Assembly: GCF_002954385.1 (NCBI RefSeq)
Contig: NZ_MQVY01000001.1
Span: 472,892-536,891 of the forward strand
Source of the DNA: Tenacibaculum sp. SG-28
GTDB taxonomy: Bacteria > Bacteroidota > Bacteroidia > Flavobacteriales > Flavobacteriaceae
Length of the DNA: 64,000 bases
Reading direction: 5' to 3'
The notes below the pieces were generated by a model that made no database searches, was not told where the DNA came from, and saw nothing but the letters and a program-made list of their open reading frames with translations. Numbering within the stretch: the stretch's first letter is position 1; each line of letters begins with the position of its first letter. The translations under genes were made by a program, and so were the position numbers. This document shows, piece after piece, positions 20,447 through 30,397 of this stretch.

Positions 20447-23213
20447 TTAAAATAAAACTCGATCTGGTGGTTTGTTTTTATCCCATTTCAGGTCACTTAA
20501 TACTCCAGATTTTACCCCAATAAAAAAGTAATATGCAGAGTTTACACCAAAGGGTGTCCAGTTAAAATTAAAACGCCAACTATCTAAATCTCTTGAAAAA
20601 TTTAGTCGTGTAAATGTAAAGGCGTTATCTTTTAAATCGTAACCAGAAGAGAATCCAACTTTCCATTTGGGAGAAAGTTCAATATCTCCACTGAACATTA
20701 AAGAATTATTCGTAACCTGACTTTCAAGACCATTGTTTGTATAATTCATTGCGTATACAAGATTCAAGGTCCATGGAATCTTTATTTTGTATAATTTTGC
20801 GACTTTTGTTCCAGATTCATTTTTTGCATTACTTGTACCTGGCTGTAAACCATTCGTTACTCCCATGTTTTGACCGAATACATCTGGTGTGTTTTGAGCA
20901 CCATTTCCTGTACTTTTTTTCTTGTTTTTGTCGTCTTTTTGGAAATCTTTACTCGAAATGGAGTAATTCGCAGATACCCCTAAATTGGTTAATCTTAAAA
21001 GTCCGGTATTAAATTTGTTTATTCTTTCTCCTTGGCTATTTATTTGGTACGGATCTAAAGTTGCATTCATATTTACAGCGAGCTTGTCTTTAAAAAGCCT
21101 TGTTCCGGCACTAGCACTTACGGGACTCCAATTCAAACTATCGGCTGCAATGTTGTAATTGGTACTAAAATTTAAGTTGTTTAAAATGGTAATCTTTTCA
21201 TCCTCTTCATCGCTGTCTGGATCTTTTGGAGCCACTTTTGCCTCAAGTACGTTGTTTACGGAGATACCGATTGAGTTGGAAATACCACTTCCAGGTGTTC
21301 CATAAATACCTCCTTCAAAAGGGGAGTAGGTAATAAGATCATTTGGGTCATTACTTTGTTGCACTTGCAAGTTGTATTGGTCTGCAAAATTAGGACGATA
21401 TCCATACGATATGGTTGGTCGTACGGTGTGTCTGATAGCTTTTAATCGTCCTTTTTTAAACGCAAAGTCACCGTATACCGTGGTAGAAAGTGACGCGCCA
21501 ACATTGTATTGGTTAAATCTTGTAAATCCCCGAATTGTGTCGTTTACAATTGTACCGAGGTTACCTGTGCTTTGATTAATTGTTTCGGGTTCAAATCGCT
21601 TATTAATTTTTTGAAAGTACCAAGTATCTGTATAATTAATCGAGGGAGCTAGTGTAAAGAATTTTAGAACTTTAACATTTGTGTTTGTACTAGCAGTATG
21701 TTGTATACCAGATTTTGCATTTTGAAACATGATAGGTTTAAAAAATTCTTCATCTGTTGTATTGATACGATATTCTCCTTTCAAATTGTAATTGAGGCCA
21801 ATTTTTTGAATTGGATTATTTTGCACTCCTCCTTTCCCTGCAAAAGGATATATTCGATCCATATTTAATTGCAATGAGGGAAGCGTCATTGTAATACTAT
21901 TGTTGTTAGTGTTTTGTTGGTGCGTAGCAGTCACATTAATGTTAAAAGGCGTACCCACAAACTTTTTATAGTAAGAAACAGAGGAGGCCAGTGTATTTGT
22001 GAGGCGTTGTGAATTATTAAATTCGTTCAGCGACTGGTTGTAGTATTGGCTACTTCCTAAATTAACCGATGCAGAAAACCGTGAATTAGGACTTGCTTTA
22101 GTATCTTGACTGTGATTCCATCGAATGTTAAAGTTAGAGGATTTACTGTAGTCACTGAGTCCTCTAATGCCCTCTGTAATGCCTTCAAATCTTATGTTAA
22201 AAGAGCCGCTAGATTTATAACGAAACCTGTAATTAGAATCAAATCGAACACCCCAACTCCCGTTGGTGTATAAATCTCCCAATACTGTTAAGTCTATATA
22301 GTCATTAATGGCAAAATAATACCCTCCGTTTTGCAGAAAAAAACCTCTGCTATTACTATCACCCCAGGAAGATAATAAATCCTGAAGAACGTTTGTCCGT
22401 TAAAGGAAAATATGCAAATGGCAGTATTAGAGGAGTTGGTACATCCGCAAGTACAAGGTTACTCGCTCCGACGATAATCTTTTTTCCAGGAACGAGTTTG
22501 GCTTTGTTGGTCGCTATATAATAATCAGGATTTTTCTTTTGTGATGTTGTAAATCGCAATTTACGCATGTAGATGGTAGAATCGTTTACACGTTTAGTTT
22601 TTTCTCCATAGGTTATAATGCCACTTTGCTCTGTTTTGACTCCATAAACAAGTGCTTTTTTGGTTTTAAAATTAAACAAAATAGAATCTTGTTCGCTTTC
22701 TATTCCACCTTGGTTAAAAATAGGTCGCTGCTGGTAACCAAGACTGTCTTTAATCCCTTTTGCATAAACGGTATTATTTTTATAATCTACGATAATTATA
22801 CCCGCTTTTAAAGTAATATCAGTATAGGTCACATTGGCATTGTTGTACAGGGTAAGCGTTTGGTTTCTGGTGTTCGATATGGTATAATCTTCAGCGTCGT
22901 GTGTGATGATACCGTCAATCACCTCCTTTGGTAGGATAGAATCCTGTACAATTGAGTCTTTATTTTGTTCTATTTTCCCTTCTTTATAAGCGTTAAAAAT
23001 AGAATCTTTATCTGTTTTAACCGGCTGTTTAATTACAGCTTTCTGAGAGGGAACTTTTGATTTTCCAAAATCTTGCGCCTGCAATGTAGGTAGAAAGAAC
23101 ACAAAGATTAGGAAAAGGATATATGTAAGATTTGCTCGCAATATATTAAATACTATTTTTGTGATAAATTCTGATTTTGGCTTCTTCTTTGCAAAAGTTA
23201 AATTAAAAGTCAA
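20447..23213 (-). CDS. lptD: LPS-assembly outer-membrane protein LptD; one apparent frameshift
   Basis: About 922 residues once repaired. An N-terminal signal (LTYILFLIFVFFLPTLQAQ), a periplasmic beta-jellyroll (LYNNANVTYTDITLKAGIIIV) and the motif PLILPFAYFPLTDKRSSG lead into a long outer-membrane barrel ending at 20447. The first frame stops at 22359 and the barrel is in another frame; adding one T on the coding strand (A run at 22387-22389) gives SSGFLLSSWGDSNSRG and restores the family sequence. LptD inserts lipopolysaccharide into the outer leaflet and is normally essential, so the break is likely a sequence error. The start lies only 19 bp from the divergent amidase start, leaving little promoter space; a later start is possible. 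Confidence 0.85.
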
Positions 23214-23232
23214 AATTACTTAAAAATTATGG

Positions 23233-24438
23233 ATGAAAAACTTAAAATTCAGCAAATATTATAAAGAACAAATCTGTTATTTCCTCATAGTGTTCCTTTC
23301 AGTTTTTTGTACTGCTGATTTTTCTTTTGCGCAAGGTACGTACAAGGTAGTTATAGATGCTGGGCATGGCGGAAAAGATCCGGGTAATCTTGGAAATGGT
23401 TATCGAGAAAAAGATATCGCTCTAAGAGTAGCTTTAGACGTGGGAAAAGAATTGTCAAAAAATAAAGATATTAACGTGTTGTTTACACGTAAAAAAGATG
23501 TCTTTGTCGAGTTGCACAAAAGAGCAGATATTGCCAATAGTTCTAAGGCAGATTTATTTGTCTCTATTCATTGTGATGGATACTCTAAAGAAGGACCTCA
23601 CGGTGCAGGAACTTTTGTTTTGGGGCTGCGTGGAAACAATAAAAATTTAGAGATAGCCAAACGAGAAAATGCCTCTATTTTATACGAAGATAATTATAAA
23701 GAAAATTATGATTACGATCCTAATTCTCCAGAATCACTAATAGGTTTGTCTTTGTTGCAAGAAGAAAATTTAGATTACAGTTTATTAATTGCAGGATTAA
23801 TACAAACTAATTTTACCGCACTAAAAAGATTCGATAGAAAGGTTAAACAAGATAATTTTTTAGTGCTTCGCGAAACGATAATGCCGAGTGTTCTTGTGGA
23901 GTTAGGATTTTTAACTAACAAGGCTGAAGGTAGGTTTTTAAACACCAGAAGTGGTCAGTTAAAAATGGCTAAAGCTGTTGCGAAGGCTATTGAAAAGTAC
24001 ATACGACAATTACAATTAAATAGAGTTACAGATGCAAATGCAACCGAAAAAGTGATAACCCAAGCTGCCTTGCCCAAAAAAGTTACGCCAAAAAAGAAGG
24101 TAGCCAATCCTAGCGTTGTAAAAAAAGTAGGTTCCTTAAAAGAAGAAGTTTCCGCCACAGTTTTAAAGGGGAATGAAAAGGAGGTGTATTTTAGAGTTCA
24201 AATTGCTGCGGCTAGAAATAAATTAACAACAAATAACTTTAATTTTAGGGGTTTGCAAAATATCGAATCGCTCCAAATTGATGGCTATTACAAATATTAT
24301 TACGGTAAAACTTCTGTATATGAAGAGGTTAGAAGGATGATGTATCATGCAAGAGAGGTCGGGCACAAAGACGCCTTTGTGGTCGCCTTTAAAAATGGCG
24401 TAAAAATTTCTGTGAAGGATGCTTTAAAAATGCAATAA
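23233..24438 (+). CDS. N-acetylmuramoyl-L-alanine amidase (Amidase_3)
   Basis: 401 residues. A signal anchor/peptide (~residues 15-34) is followed by an Amidase_3 catalytic domain (~35-260): VVIDAGHGGKDPG, the YREKD glutamate, FVSIHCDG and LVELGFLTN supply zinc ligands and the catalytic glutamate. The C-terminal part has a lysine-rich linker and a SPOR-like end (EVYFRVQIAAARNKL), which would bind denuded peptidoglycan. It cleaves the stem peptide from muramic acid, usually for daughter-cell separation. It is 75 bp upstream of mlaD on the same strand and divergent from lptD, a common flavobacterial envelope arrangement. Confidence 0.92.
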   Translation: MKNLKFSKYYKEQICYFLIVFLSVFCTADFSFAQGTYKVVIDAGHGGKDPGNLGNGYREKDIALRVALDVGKELSKNKDINVLFTRKKDVFVELHKRADIANSSKADLFVSIHCDGYSKEGPHGAGTFVLGLRGNNKNLEIAKRENASILYEDNYKENYDYDPNSPESLIGLSLLQEENLDYSLLIAGLIQTNFTALKRFDRKVKQDNFLVLRETIMPSVLVELGFLTNKAEGRFLNTRSGQLKMAKAVAKAIEKYIRQLQLNRVTDANATEKVITQAALPKKVTPKKKVANPSVVKKVGSLKEEVSATVLKGNEKEVYFRVQIAAARNKLTTNNFNFRGLQNIESLQIDGYYKYYYGKTSVYEEVRRMMYHAREVGHKDAFVVAFKNGVKISVKDALKMQ

Positions 24439-24513
24439 TTTAGATGAATTCTACGTATATACTACCAAAAATAATTAGTATTTTCGCTTAATATATTAGA
24501 AAATGTATTTTGC

Positions 24514-25469
24514 ATGACTAGGGAATTAAAAACAGGAATTGTAGCAGTTGTTATTATAGCGTTATTTATATGGGGTTACAATTTTCTTAAAGGGCAAGAT
24601 ATATTTAGCGCAAACTCGCGATATTTTTATGTAGAGTATAACGATATCAGTGGTTTGAACGTGGCAAGCACTGTAACCATAAATGGATTAAAAGTTGGAA
24701 AGGTAGATGAGATATTACTGAGTTCTAATCCGTCTAAAAAAGGACAACTTTTAGTCAAGATTACAATTAACAGTGATTTTAAGTTCACTAAAAATAGTGT
24801 TGCTAAAATCTACCCTGCTAGTTTGATGGGAGGCAAAAACATAGCAATCATTCCAAGTTATACAGGTGTTGAAGCAGTTTCTGGAGATTATTTAAACGGA
24901 GAAGTTGAAGCGATTTAATAGCTTCTATAAGTAACCAAATTACGCCTAAATTAGAAAGTATGATTGTTAGCGTAGATTCTTTAGTAACAAGTATTAACGA
25001 CGTTCTCGATAAAGAACAAAGAGAAAGTCTCAAGAAAAGTATTACTGGTTTAGAAGCAACAATAGCCAATATTAATACTTCTGTAGGTTCTGTTAAAAAT
25101 CTTTTAGCGGATAGCAAAGAGGACATTAAAGCAACTACTACGAATACAAAGAAAATAACAGAAAATTTTGCGCAATTTTCGGAGGAATTAAATAATGCTA
25201 ACCTCGGTAATTCTGTCAAGAAACTAGAAGCTGCTCTCGCAAGTGTAGATACTTTGATGACAGATATTAAAAACGGTAAAGGTACATTAGGTAAATTAGC
25301 AACAGACGAACAACTATATACAAACTTAACTAAATCAACCAAAGAGCTTGAAGAACTGCTCCGAGAAATGAAATTGAACCCGAAAAGGTTCGTTCATTTT
25401 TCTCTTTTTGGAAAACGAGCAGCACCTTATAATGAGGAAACAAATAAAAAGAATGTAAGTAATCAATAA
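24514..25469 (+). CDS. mlaD: MlaD/MCE-family lipid-transport protein; one apparent frameshift
   Basis: About 318 residues once repaired. An N-terminal membrane anchor (GIVAVVIIALFIWGYNFLKG) is followed by one MCE domain (~37-125; GLNVASTVTINGLKVGKV, PASLMGGKNIAI) and then a long helical tail. The first frame stops at 24918 (GEVEAI); the second is open through 25469 and joins after one added G near 24911 to give GEVEADLIASISNQ. MCE proteins form periplasmic rings that shuttle phospholipids between membranes, working with an MlaE/MlaF ABC transporter; those genes are not in this window. Position after a peptidoglycan amidase is typical of Bacteroidota. Confidence 0.85.
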
Positions 25470-25617
25470 ATGAGTTAAACTCAAGACATATTAAAATTTT
25501 AAAACGGTGTTATAAAAGTTTCGTAATTTATTTACCTAACCAATACTAGTTTAGAATAGTATGCATTGTTTTTAAGCTTGCTAGTGCGTTGAAGTTATAT
25601 AGTAATATTTCAATTAC

Positions 25618-25625
25618 TAATTTTG
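25618..25625 (+). promoter_or_regulatory. Possible -7 element for the Fe-S gene pair
   Basis: TAATTTTG fits TAnnTTTG. The nearest TTG upstream (25589-25591) is 26 bases away, longer than usual. It would leave a ~100-base leader before the ATG at 25737. Confidence 0.35.
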
Positions 25626-25736
25626 GTAGATGAGATATCTTAGTATTTCTTTCATGCCTACTTCAGTAAAAGTCTGTGTCTCTCAAAATATTGATATTTA
25701 AGCGTTAACAAAACAATAGAAAACAAATAGACAAAA

Positions 25737-27053
25737 ATGGAGAATTACCTACCGAACATCTTTTTTGCAATATTATTAGTTGCAGGAATTGGATATTTCG
25801 TTATGAATGTGAAAAAGTTGATACGAAATATCAAACTTGGAAAAGACATAGACAGAAATGATAGAAAACCAGAGCGTTGGAAGAATATGGCTAAGATTGC
25901 TTTGGGACAATACAAAATGGTCACCAGACCATTATCCGGTTTTTTACATGTTATAGTCTACGTTGGCTTTATCTTAATAAACATCGAATTGTTAGAAATT
26001 GTTATTGATGGTTTATTTGGTACCCATAGAATTTTTCAACCCATTCTCGGAAATGCTATTTACGGTTTTTTAATAGGTACTTTTGAAGTATTAGCCTTTT
26101 TAGTACTTGCCGCGGTTATCGTTTTTTGGTTGCGTAGAAATGTCGAAAAAATCAAACGTTTTTGGAGTAAAGAAATGCAAGGCTGGCCAAAGAATGATGG
26201 AAACATCATTTTATATTTTGAAATCGTACTAATGTCGCTATTTTTAATTATGAATGCTACAGACGTTCCGTTTCAACAAGCGGGTGCAGGTAATATAATC
26301 TCTCAATTTGTAGCGCCTTGGTTTAACAGTTTTTCTACCGAAGAGTTACACACCATTGAAAAAACAGCTTGGTGGTTGCACATTGTTGGTATTTTAATAT
26401 TCCTAAATTACTTGTATTATTCGAAACATTTACACATTTTATTGGCCTTTCCAAACACATATTTTGCAAATTTAAAACCAAAAGGTCAGTTTACCAATGT
26501 AGATGCAGTAACTAAGGAGGTACAAATGATGATGGATCCAAACGCAGATCCTTATGCAATGCCTGAAGAAGGAGCAGAGGAAGAGGAGCCAGAAAAGTTC
26601 GGTGCTTCGGATGCCACAGATTTAAATTGGGTGCAATTGATGAACGCTTATACGTGTACAGAATGTGGAAGGTGTACTTCTTCTTGTCCTGCAAATTTAA
26701 CAGGGAAAGAACTTTCTCCACGAGCCATTATGATGAAAACTCGTGATCGCGTAGAGGAAATAGGTAAAAATATAGATGCGAATGGAGGAACGTTTGTTCC
26801 CGATGGGAAACAACTTTTAGACGATTACATTACCAGAGAAGAGTTGTGGGCATGTACCAGCTGTAATGCATGTGTACAAGAGTGTCCTATAGGAATTGAT
26901 CCACTTTCAATTATCATGGAAATGCGTAGGTATTTGGTTATGGAAGAATCTGCAGCACCACAAGAATTAAATATGATGATGACAAACATAGAAAATAATG
27001 GTGCACCATGGCAGTACAGCCAAATGGATAGGCTAAATTGGAAAGACGAATAG
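25737..27053 (+). CDS. Membrane-bound 4Fe-4S oxidoreductase subunit (HdrC/NarI-like plus dicluster ferredoxin)
   Basis: 438 residues. The first ~260 hold five or six membrane segments with several histidines (FLHVIVYVGF, WWLHIVGILIF, YSKHLHILLAF), like the heme-b-binding gamma subunit of nitrate reductase. A soluble domain follows with two 4Fe-4S motifs, CTECGRCTSSCP and CTSCNACVQECP. It forms a unit with the next gene, 54 bp downstream, encoding the CCG-domain partner. Together they look like a HdrCD-type module that could take electrons from a soluble donor to menaquinone or the reverse. The pair is conserved in Bacteroidota, but its substrate is not established. Domain calls are confident; reaction unknown. 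Confidence 0.85.
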   Translation: MENYLPNIFFAILLVAGIGYFVMNVKKLIRNIKLGKDIDRNDRKPERWKNMAKIALGQYKMVTRPLSGFLHVIVYVGFILINIELLEIVIDGLFGTHRIFQPILGNAIYGFLIGTFEVLAFLVLAAVIVFWLRRNVEKIKRFWSKEMQGWPKNDGNIILYFEIVLMSLFLIMNATDVPFQQAGAGNIISQFVAPWFNSFSTEELHTIEKTAWWLHIVGILIFLNYLYYSKHLHILLAFPNTYFANLKPKGQFTNVDAVTKEVQMMMDPNADPYAMPEEGAEEEEPEKFGASDATDLNWVQLMNAYTCTECGRCTSSCPANLTGKELSPRAIMMKTRDRVEEIGKNIDANGGTFVPDGKQLLDDYITREELWACTSCNACVQECPIGIDPLSIIMEMRRYLVMEESAAPQELNMMMTNIENNGAPWQYSQMDRLNWKDE

Positions 27054-27107
27054 ATAAAGATTTTCACGATTTAAAAAATATACGTAACAAAACTAAACAT
27101 AGAAATT

Positions 27108-27887
27108 ATGAACGTACCAACAATGGCAGAAATGATGGCCCAAGGAAAGCAACCAGAAGTGTTGTTTTGGGTGGGGGCTGCAGGAAGTTACGATGACAGG
27201 GCTAAAAAAATATCAAAGGCTTTTGTTAAAATCTTACACAAAGCAAACGTGGATTTTGCCGTACTAGGAACAGAAGAAAGTTCCACAGGAGACGCCGCAA
27301 AAAGAGCAGGGAATGAGTTTTTATTTCAGATGCAAGCAATGACTAATATTGAGGTCTTGAATGCGTATGAGGTTAAAACCATTGTAACCTGTGATCCACA
27401 TTCGTATAACACGCTTAAAAATGAATATCCTGGTTTGGGAGGTGTTTACAAAGTTTACCACCACACACAATATATTAGTAAACTCATTCAGGAAAAGCGT
27501 TTGGATATTGATGATTCGATACTCAAAAACAAGAGGCTTACGTATCACGATCCTTGCTATCTTGGTCGTGCAAATGACGTGTACGAAACTCCTAGAGATC
27601 TGATTCGAAGACTCGGTGTTAAGATGACTGAAATGAAACGAAATAAAACAACAGCGCTTTGCTGTGGAGCAGGAGGAGCACAAATGTTTAAGGAGCCGGA
27701 GAAGGGCAATAAAGACATAAATATTCTCAGAACAGAGGATGCCTTAGAAACAAAGCCCCAGATTATAGCAACAGGGTGTCCGTACTGTAATACTATGATG
27801 ACGGACGGCGTAAAGTTTAAAGAACAAGAAGATCAAATCGTAGTTAAAGATATAGCAGAATTGATTGCAGAGGCAAATAGCTTATAA
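27108..27887 (+). CDS. CCG-domain (HdrB/HdrD-like) iron-sulfur protein
   Basis: 259 residues, soluble. Two cysteine-rich CCG-type motifs are visible: YHDPCYLGR with ALCCGAGGAQMF, and the final GCPYCNTMM. An N-terminal segment FWVGAAGSYDDRAKKIS is typical of the same family. CCG domains bind non-cubane 4Fe-4S clusters and act in heterodisulfide reductase, glycolate oxidase and lactate-utilisation complexes. It is the second gene of a two-gene operon with the membrane subunit and is closed by a strong terminator. No flavoprotein partner is adjacent, so the electron donor or acceptor is open. Confidence 0.86.
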   Translation: MNVPTMAEMMAQGKQPEVLFWVGAAGSYDDRAKKISKAFVKILHKANVDFAVLGTEESSTGDAAKRAGNEFLFQMQAMTNIEVLNAYEVKTIVTCDPHSYNTLKNEYPGLGGVYKVYHHTQYISKLIQEKRLDIDDSILKNKRLTYHDPCYLGRANDVYETPRDLIRRLGVKMTEMKRNKTTALCCGAGGAQMFKEPEKGNKDINILRTEDALETKPQIIATGCPYCNTMMTDGVKFKEQEDQIVVKDIAELIAEANSL

Positions 27888-27908
27888 TCTTACATATAAT
27901 TATTTTTC

Positions 27909-27944
27909 AAAAAGTGTAATGGTCGTTTTCATTACACTTTTTTT
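27909..27944 (+). terminator. Terminator of the Fe-S operon
   Basis: AAAAAGTGTAATG pairs with CATTACACTTTTT around an eight-base loop and continues into a T tract. Confidence 0.88.
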
Positions 27945-28078
27945 ATGAAATTATAGGATTTGTTTATTATTTTATTTCTCTAAAATGTCTTTTTTTCGAT
28001 AATAAAAATGTGCGATTTTACCCGCTACAATAGCCTATATTATCCTTAAATTTACTTCTAGTTTCTCCCTTTTATAAG

Positions 28079-28086
28079 TATCTTTG
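28079..28086 (+). promoter_or_regulatory. -7 element of menA
   Basis: TATCTTTG matches TAnnTTTG, 17 bases before the menA ATG. No clear TTG is seen at -33. Confidence 0.45.
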
Positions 28087-28103
28087 GAAGATAGAATATT
28101 TTT

Positions 28104-29051
28104 ATGAAAAATTACATAAAAGCTGCTCGCTTAAGAACATTACCCTTGTCTATATCAGGGATTTTAGTTGGAAGCTCTCTAGGTTTAGTAGATGTAAATA
28201 GAGAATATTTAGGTAGTTTACAAAGTCTTGGGATTTGCGCAGGTGTAACACCAATATACAAATCAACTATATTTTGGCTAGCTATTTTTACCACTATAGG
28301 CTTTCAAGTACTCTCCAATTTTGCAAATGATTATGGTGACGGTGTAAAAGGAACCGATGATAATAGAAATGGTGAGTTACGAATGGTTTCCTCTGGAGCT
28401 ATAAGTCCCCGGCAAATGAAAGTTGCAATGCAGATTACCGCAATTCTTAGCTTGTGTAGTGCAATATCATTAATTTACGTGGCTTTTGGAAAAACCAACT
28501 TCGGATATTCCCTAATTTTTTTCGGTATAGGCATAGCGGCAGTAGTAGCTGCAATTACATATACGGTTGGAAAATCTGCATACGGATATAGTGGTTTTGG
28601 TGATCTTTTTGTCTTTTTGTTTTTTGGATTAGTCGCTGTTTTAGGAACGTATTTTTTGTTTACAAAAAAAATAAATTTCTTTATTTTTCTTCCTGCTTTT
28701 TCTGTTGGCTTATTAAGCACTGCCGTTTTAAACCTTAACAATATGAGAGATCGTGTAAATGACGCGAAAGTTGGGAAGAATACATTAGTAGTTAAAATAG
28801 GTAGTGAATTCGCCAAGTATTACCATTATTATTTGATTGGAGCGTCTCTTCTTTTTGCTTTATTATACACTATTTTACGTTATTCCTCTCCCTACCAGTT
28901 TTTATTTTTAATAGCCTATATACCATTATTTAAGCATGTTTTATTTGTAATGCGCAACACAGAAGAACCTCTGTTAGACGGTGAATTGAAGAAAGTAGCT
29001 TTGAGTACTTTTGTTTTTGCTTTACTTTTTGGAATTGGGCAAACAATATAA
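28104..29051 (+). CDS. menA: 1,4-dihydroxy-2-naphthoate polyprenyltransferase MenA
   Basis: 315 residues, a UbiA-superfamily protein with about nine membrane segments. NFANDYGDGVKGTDDNR is the first aspartate-rich motif that binds the prenyl diphosphate through magnesium, and LNNMRDRVNDAKVGKNTL is the second. MenA attaches the polyprenyl tail to dihydroxynaphthoate at the inner membrane in menaquinone synthesis. menC and menE lie downstream on the same strand, which supports the MenA rather than another UbiA assignment. Confidence 0.93.
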   Translation: MKNYIKAARLRTLPLSISGILVGSSLGLVDVNREYLGSLQSLGICAGVTPIYKSTIFWLAIFTTIGFQVLSNFANDYGDGVKGTDDNRNGELRMVSSGAISPRQMKVAMQITAILSLCSAISLIYVAFGKTNFGYSLIFFGIGIAAVVAAITYTVGKSAYGYSGFGDLFVFLFFGLVAVLGTYFLFTKKINFFIFLPAFSVGLLSTAVLNLNNMRDRVNDAKVGKNTLVVKIGSEFAKYYHYYLIGASLLFALLYTILRYSSPYQFLFLIAYIPLFKHVLFVMRNTEEPLLDGELKKVALSTFVFALLFGIGQTI

Positions 29052-29088
29052 TCTGCCAGGAAATGTTTTATAGCTAGAATTTGAATAG

Positions 29089-29096
29089 TAAATTTG
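29089..29096 (+). promoter_or_regulatory. Possible -7 element for the metal-dependent hydrolase gene
   Basis: TAAATTTG fits TAnnTTTG, 85 bases before the ATG at 29181; no good -33 box. Confidence 0.35.
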
Positions 29097-29180
29097 TAAA
29101 GTAGATTGGTTTAAATCTTACCTTAGACCAGAAATAGAATTAACTATTGCATGCGATGCAGTGCACAAAACAACTAAATT

Positions 29181-29858
29181 ATGAAGATTACTTTTTATGG
29201 CCATGCGTGTTTTGGTTTTGAAATTAATGGAAAGCACATTGTTATAGACCCATTTATATCGGGTAACCCCAAAGCTTCCCATATTGTATTGGATGAAATC
29301 AAAGCAGACTATATTTTACTAACACATGCACATCAAGACCATGTTTTAGACGTGGAAGTTTTGGCGGAAAGAACCGGAGCTGTAATTGTATCGAACTTCG
29401 AGATTGTGGGGTATTACAATGCTAAAGATTTGAAGGGGCATCCTTTAAACCACGGAGGTACCTTTGCAACGGAATCTTTTTCAGCGAAGTATGTTACAGC
29501 AGTACACACATCTTCTTTTGCAGACGGAACTTATGGAGGCGAACCAGGAGGTTTTGTAATTTCAACCAAAGACCAAGCTGTCTACATAGCAGGAGATACG
29601 GCATTAACCATGGATATGAAATTAATTCCGATGCAAACCAAATTGGCCGCCTCAATTTTACCGATAGGAGATACTTTTACCATGGGTGTTGACGATGCAA
29701 TTCTAGCTTCTGATTTTGTAGCTTGTTCTAAAGTAGTAGGCTGTCATTACGATACCTTTCCTCCAATAGAGATTGATACAGACGAAGCGAGAAATAAATT
29801 TGAAAGTCAGGGAAAAGAACTTTTGTTGCCAGAAATTGGCGAAACAATTGTATTATAA
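29181..29858 (+). CDS. UPF0173 metal-dependent hydrolase (metallo-beta-lactamase fold)
   Basis: 225 residues. KITFYGHACFGFEINGKHI starts the fold, and LTHAHQDHV is the HxHxDH metal-binding motif. Further ligands are in VHTSS, IAGDTAL and CHYDTFPPI. The family (UPF0173, YtkL-like) is a cytosolic zinc hydrolase with no settled substrate. It lies between menA and menC, followed 23 bp later by an SRPBCC gene, so it may be expressed with the menaquinone genes. A link to that pathway is only positional. Confidence 0.88.
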   Translation: MKITFYGHACFGFEINGKHIVIDPFISGNPKASHIVLDEIKADYILLTHAHQDHVLDVEVLAERTGAVIVSNFEIVGYYNAKDLKGHPLNHGGTFATESFSAKYVTAVHTSSFADGTYGGEPGGFVISTKDQAVYIAGDTALTMDMKLIPMQTKLAASILPIGDTFTMGVDDAILASDFVACSKVVGCHYDTFPPIEIDTDEARNKFESQGKELLLPEIGETIVL

Positions 29859-29881
29859 GTAGCCAAACAGATTTTCGTTAG

Positions 29882-30397
29882 ATGAAGAGAGTAAAGATTA
29901 TTTTAGGTATTATCATTGTTTTTTCCCTTGCATTTTTTTCCATTGGTTTGTTTGTTCCAGAGATTAATTACTCTAAAGAAATTCAAATTGATAAACCTCT
30001 TGAAGAAGTTTTTGGGTTATTTAGTAACCAGCAATTAGCATCCGAATGGATGCCCGAAATACAATCGGTAACTACAGTTAAAACAACACCAGAAGTCACT
30101 GGAAGTATTTTTAATCTCGTGGTTAAAGATCAAGGAAAAGAGGTTTCTTTTGAACAAAAAATTCTCGATTTTGAGGTTAATAAGAAAATTGTCTTGTTTT
30201 CTATGGTAGGAGGTTTGGTAAAAAGGGATGCATATACCTTTATCGCAAAAGATTCGAGAACTATTCTAAAGCTAAATGCCAACTTCAAGAGCAGTAATTA
30301 TATTCTTGGCTGTATGTTCCCATTTGTAAAAGGAAGATTAGAAAAACAAGACCTAGGATATTTACAAAATTTTAAAAACTATGTAGAATCTAAATAA
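29882..30397 (+). CDS. SRPBCC (START-like) family protein with N-terminal membrane segment
   Basis: 171 residues. One hydrophobic segment (~residues 4-26) is followed by a polyketide-cyclase/START-like domain: SKEIQIDKPLEEVFGLFSN, SEWMPEIQSV and a C-terminal long helix. Such domains bind hydrophobic ligands in a deep pocket. Its stop codon overlaps the menC start by one base, so the two are translationally coupled. A role in handling a hydrophobic menaquinone intermediate is possible, but nothing in the sequence proves it. Confidence 0.8.
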   Translation: MKRVKIILGIIIVFSLAFFSIGLFVPEINYSKEIQIDKPLEEVFGLFSNQQLASEWMPEIQSVTTVKTTPEVTGSIFNLVVKDQGKEVSFEQKILDFEVNKKIVLFSMVGGLVKRDAYTFIAKDSRTILKLNANFKSSNYILGCMFPFVKGRLEKQDLGYLQNFKNYVESK

